Assembly (NCBI GenBank): GCA_945979635.1
Contig: CAMFPZ010000034.1
Coordinates: 1 to 7,845 of the forward strand
Source: an uncultured Eubacterium sp.
GTDB taxonomy: Bacteria; Bacillota; Clostridia; Oscillospirales; Acutalibacteraceae
Reading direction: 5' to 3'
Length of the DNA: 7,845 bases
Position 1 is the first letter of the stretch. Each line of letters starts with the position of its first letter. The position numbers and the translations under genes were made by a program. Of this stretch, positions 6,222 through 7,845 are shown in pieces. The notes under the pieces were generated by a model. It was not told the origin of the DNA, ran no database searches, and saw only the letters and a program-made list of their open reading frames with translations.

Positions 6222-7616
6222 TTAGTATTCAACATTTAGATTTTCCTCTGCTTGAGCAACCTTTAGCATAATTGCACATTCTATACGCTTTCTGTGAAGC
6301 TCACATCCGAATTCGTATACTCCGTTTACGCTTCCTGTTGTGTGGTAAGCATTTGCCGCACAACCGCCGCTGCAATATAGCTTTGCAAAGCAGTCCTTAC
6401 ATTCCTTGTGTGAATAGATATTACATTTTTTGAATTGCTCGAGTACGCTCGGATTTGTTATTCCGTCGTAGATGTTGCCGAGCTTGAATTCCTCGTCTCC
6501 GACGAATTGGTGACATGGATACAGGTCGCCGCTTGGCGTAACTGCCATATATTCCGTTCCAACACCGCAACCGCTTATTCGCTTGACGATGCAGGGCCCG
6601 TGATCGAGATCTATCATATAGTGATAGAATGTGAAGCCGTTGCCGTTTCTGTATCTCTTGAGCATTTCGTCGGCAAGTATTTGGTATTGCTCCTTTAGAA
6701 TAGGCAAATCGCTTTCCTTGAGAGCCCATGGCTCACTCGGCGAGCAAACAACCGGTTCAACCGAAAGCTCCTTGAATCCAAGGTCCGCCATATGGAACAA
6801 ATCCTTCGAAAAATCGGTATTGAAATGAGTGTATGTACCTCTTATATAGTAATCCGTCTGATTTCTGCTGTCGGCAAATTTTTTGAATTTGTCGATAATT
6901 AAATTATAGCTGCCTTTTCCGTTCGGAGTTTTTCGTAGATTGTCGTGAACGCTTTTTCGTCCGTCGAGCGAAAGAACGACATTGCTCATTTCCTTGTTGC
7001 AAAATTCAATAACCTCGTCGTCGACTAAAACGCCGTTTGTAGTGAGGGTAAAGCGGAAATTCTTGTTGAATTCTTTTTCTCTTTTACGGCCGTATTTTAC
7101 AAGCTCCTTGCACACATCCCAATTTAGAAGAGGCTCGCCTCCGAAAAAGTCGACCTCAAGATTTTTTCTGTCGCCGCTTTGTTCAATCAAGAAATCGAGA
7201 GCTCTTTTTCCAACCTCAAGGCTCATTAGCCCCTTATCGGCACCTCCGTATTCACCCTTTCCTGCGAAGCAATATTCGCAGTTTAGGTTACATCCGTGTG
7301 CAATATGAAGGCAGATGGCCTTGATGACGCCCTGCCTCTTTTTGAATTCTTCGGCTGTCGGCTCGAAGATGTCATTTGAAAATAGTCTGCCCTCTGCCTT
7401 TAGCGTTTCTATATCATCGAAGCAAAGCTCAATATCCTCGCTCGTAACATCGTCTTTGTCGGCGTATTTTTCGAGTATGAATTTTTTGATTTCTTCTTTA
7501 CTCTCGGTCTCGTATTTTGTAATAATATCGTACGCAACCTCGTCAACACTGTGCACACATCCGCTGTTTTGGTCGAGGATTATATTATACCCGTTCATTT
7601 TGTAAGCGTGAATCAT
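6222..7616 (-). CDS. scfB: SCIFF ranthipeptide maturase, radical SAM/SPASM
   Basis: Iron-sulfur enzyme that uses S-adenosylmethionine radicals to form a thioether link from a cysteine of the SCIFF peptide to another residue (CteB of Clostridium thermocellum is the characterised homologue). 464 residues from ATG at 7616. Domains: N-terminal PqqD-like recognition element (about 1-85, opening MIHAYKMNGYNIILDQNSG, typical of this family); radical SAM CX3CX2C at C109, C113, C116; GGEP at 159-162; TTNG at 192-195; and a SPASM domain with all seven cysteines, C350-X12-G-X4-C368, then C406-X2-C409-X5-C415-X3-C419, and C438, for two auxiliary 4Fe-4S clusters. AGGGTG at 7628-7623 is 6 bases before this ATG; a GTG at 7625 would lie inside that site. 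It follows the precursor gene by 65 bases, behind an attenuator-like hairpin. No motif residue is missing. Confidence 0.95.
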   Translation of the reverse strand: MIHAYKMNGYNIILDQNSGCVHSVDEVAYDIITKYETESKEEIKKFILEKYADKDDVTSEDIELCFDDIETLKAEGRLFSNDIFEPTAEEFKKRQGVIKAICLHIAHGCNLNCEYCFAGKGEYGGADKGLMSLEVGKRALDFLIEQSGDRKNLEVDFFGGEPLLNWDVCKELVKYGRKREKEFNKNFRFTLTTNGVLVDDEVIEFCNKEMSNVVLSLDGRKSVHDNLRKTPNGKGSYNLIIDKFKKFADSRNQTDYYIRGTYTHFNTDFSKDLFHMADLGFKELSVEPVVCSPSEPWALKESDLPILKEQYQILADEMLKRYRNGNGFTFYHYMIDLDHGPCIVKRISGCGVGTEYMAVTPSGDLYPCHQFVGDEEFKLGNIYDGITNPSVLEQFKKCNIYSHKECKDCFAKLYCSGGCAANAYHTTGSVNGVYEFGCELHRKRIECAIMLKVAQAEENLNVEY

Positions 7617-7634
7617 TGTCGTCACCCTACACAG

Positions 7635-7662
7635 AAAAACGGTAGCATTTTTACGCTACCGT
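7635..7662 (-). terminator. Attenuator-like hairpin between scfA and scfB
   Basis: Read on the minus strand, ACGGTAGC (7662-7655), an 8-base loop, and GCTACCGT (7646-7639) form a perfect 8-bp stem followed by four more T (five counting the last stem base). Short ACAG/CTGT arms flank it (7669-7666, 7634-7631). It lies 10 bases before the scfB ribosome binding site. A partial terminator here would give more precursor than maturase mRNA, a usual arrangement in peptide-modification operons; that role is inferred. Confidence 0.72.
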
Positions 7663-7681
7663 AGTCTGTAATCCTTTGATT

Positions 7682-7828
7682 TTATTTTTTGAGCTGCTCA
7701 CACTTTTGGTTAGCAACTGAACAAGATGTCTTTGATGCAGATTGGCAAGAGGTTTGGCATTCACCGCAGCCACCCTTCTTTGCTGATTCACAAAGATTTC
7801 TTGAGCTTAAAGTATTGATTCTCTTCAT
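7682..7828 (-). CDS. scfA: SCIFF ranthipeptide precursor, donor-cysteine variant
   Basis: Ribosomally made 48-residue peptide (six cysteines in about forty-five residues family), substrate of the adjacent maturase. It begins MKRINTLSSRNLCESAKKGG and carries the family core CGECQTSCQSASKTSCSV at 21-38, then ANQKC. Cysteines are at 13, 21, 24, 28, 36 and 43. The family core normally reads QSACKTSCT; here the fourth core cysteine is Ser32 and the following threonine is Ser37. These match, in alignment and number, the Cys32 donor and Thr37 acceptor reported for CteA. Cys13, in the leader, is extra and keeps the total at six. GAGGTG at 7840-7835 lies 6 bases before the ATG. The promoter lies beyond the right edge of the window. 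The role of SCIFF peptides is poorly known; quorum-type or housekeeping functions have been proposed. Confidence 0.93.
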   Translation of the reverse strand: MKRINTLSSRNLCESAKKGGCGECQTSCQSASKTSCSVANQKCEQLKK

Positions 7829-7834
7829 ATCAAA

Positions 7835-7840
7835 CACCTC
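7835..7840 (-). promoter_or_regulatory. Ribosome binding site of scfA
   Basis: On the minus strand GAGGTG, close to the ideal Shine-Dalgarno, 6 bases before the ATG at 7828. It supports this short frame as a translated gene and suggests strong expression. Confidence 0.8.
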
Positions 7841-7845
7841 GTTAA

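Noticed and set aside
6982..7605. Plus-strand open frames opposite the maturase gene (6982-7308, 7315-7605)
   Set aside because: Serine- and leucine-rich low-complexity translations typical of the reverse strand of a gene; the minus-strand frame encodes the radical SAM domain.
7617..7625. GTG at 7625 (minus strand) as the start of the SCIFF maturase
   Set aside because: It overlaps the AGGGTG ribosome binding site, and family members begin at the MIH.. position encoded at 7616.

Overview
The window looks like chromosomal DNA of a spore-forming lineage of Clostridia (Firmicutes), probably a gut-type Oscillospirales/Ruminococcaceae relative. The grounds are a complete spoIIAA-spoIIAB-sigF operon, a valS-folC pair as in Bacillus and Clostridia, AGGAG-type ribosome binding sites, and a SCIFF ranthipeptide locus, which is characteristic of Clostridia. 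The genus is an inference. All but short gaps are occupied by genes; no tRNA, rRNA, CRISPR or mobile element was seen.

Layout. (1) 1-3136, plus strand: the 3' part of valS (N-terminal part with the HIGH motif lies outside the window), overlapped by one base by an unusually short folC. (2) 3155-3192: a hairpin plus T-run that sits directly against the spoIIAA ribosome binding site. (3) 3209-4610, plus strand: the spoIIA operon, i.e. anti-sigma antagonist SpoIIAA, anti-sigma kinase SpoIIAB and forespore sigma factor SigF, tightly coupled (spoIIAB follows after 2 bases, sigF overlaps it by 7). (4) 4614-6151, plus strand: a sodium:alanine/glycine symporter (AGCS family) with its own strong-looking promoter just after the sigF stop. 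(5) 6180-6214: a 14-bp perfect hairpin between convergent genes. (6) 7828-6222, minus strand: a two-gene RiPP system, a 48-residue SCIFF precursor peptide (scfA, 7682-7828) followed by its radical SAM/SPASM maturase (scfB, 6222-7616), with an attenuator-like hairpin between them.

How they work together. SpoIIAA, SpoIIAB and SigF form the partner-switching circuit that turns on forespore transcription. valS and folC are housekeeping genes (tRNA charging, folate polyglutamylation). scfA/scfB make a thioether-bridged peptide; the maturase has a recognition domain, the radical SAM CX3CX2C motif and all seven SPASM cysteines.

The most notable observation is in the SCIFF peptide. The cysteine aligned with the characterised thioether donor (Cys32 of CteA) is serine, and the aligned acceptor threonine (Thr37) is also serine, while a cysteine at position 13 restores the total of six. 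The classic Cys32-Thr37 bridge therefore cannot form, although the maturase looks intact. Other oddities are a FolC lacking about 60-70 internal residues, a SigF lacking its usual N-terminal segment, and a terminator-like hairpin that any spoIIA transcript starting upstream must cross.
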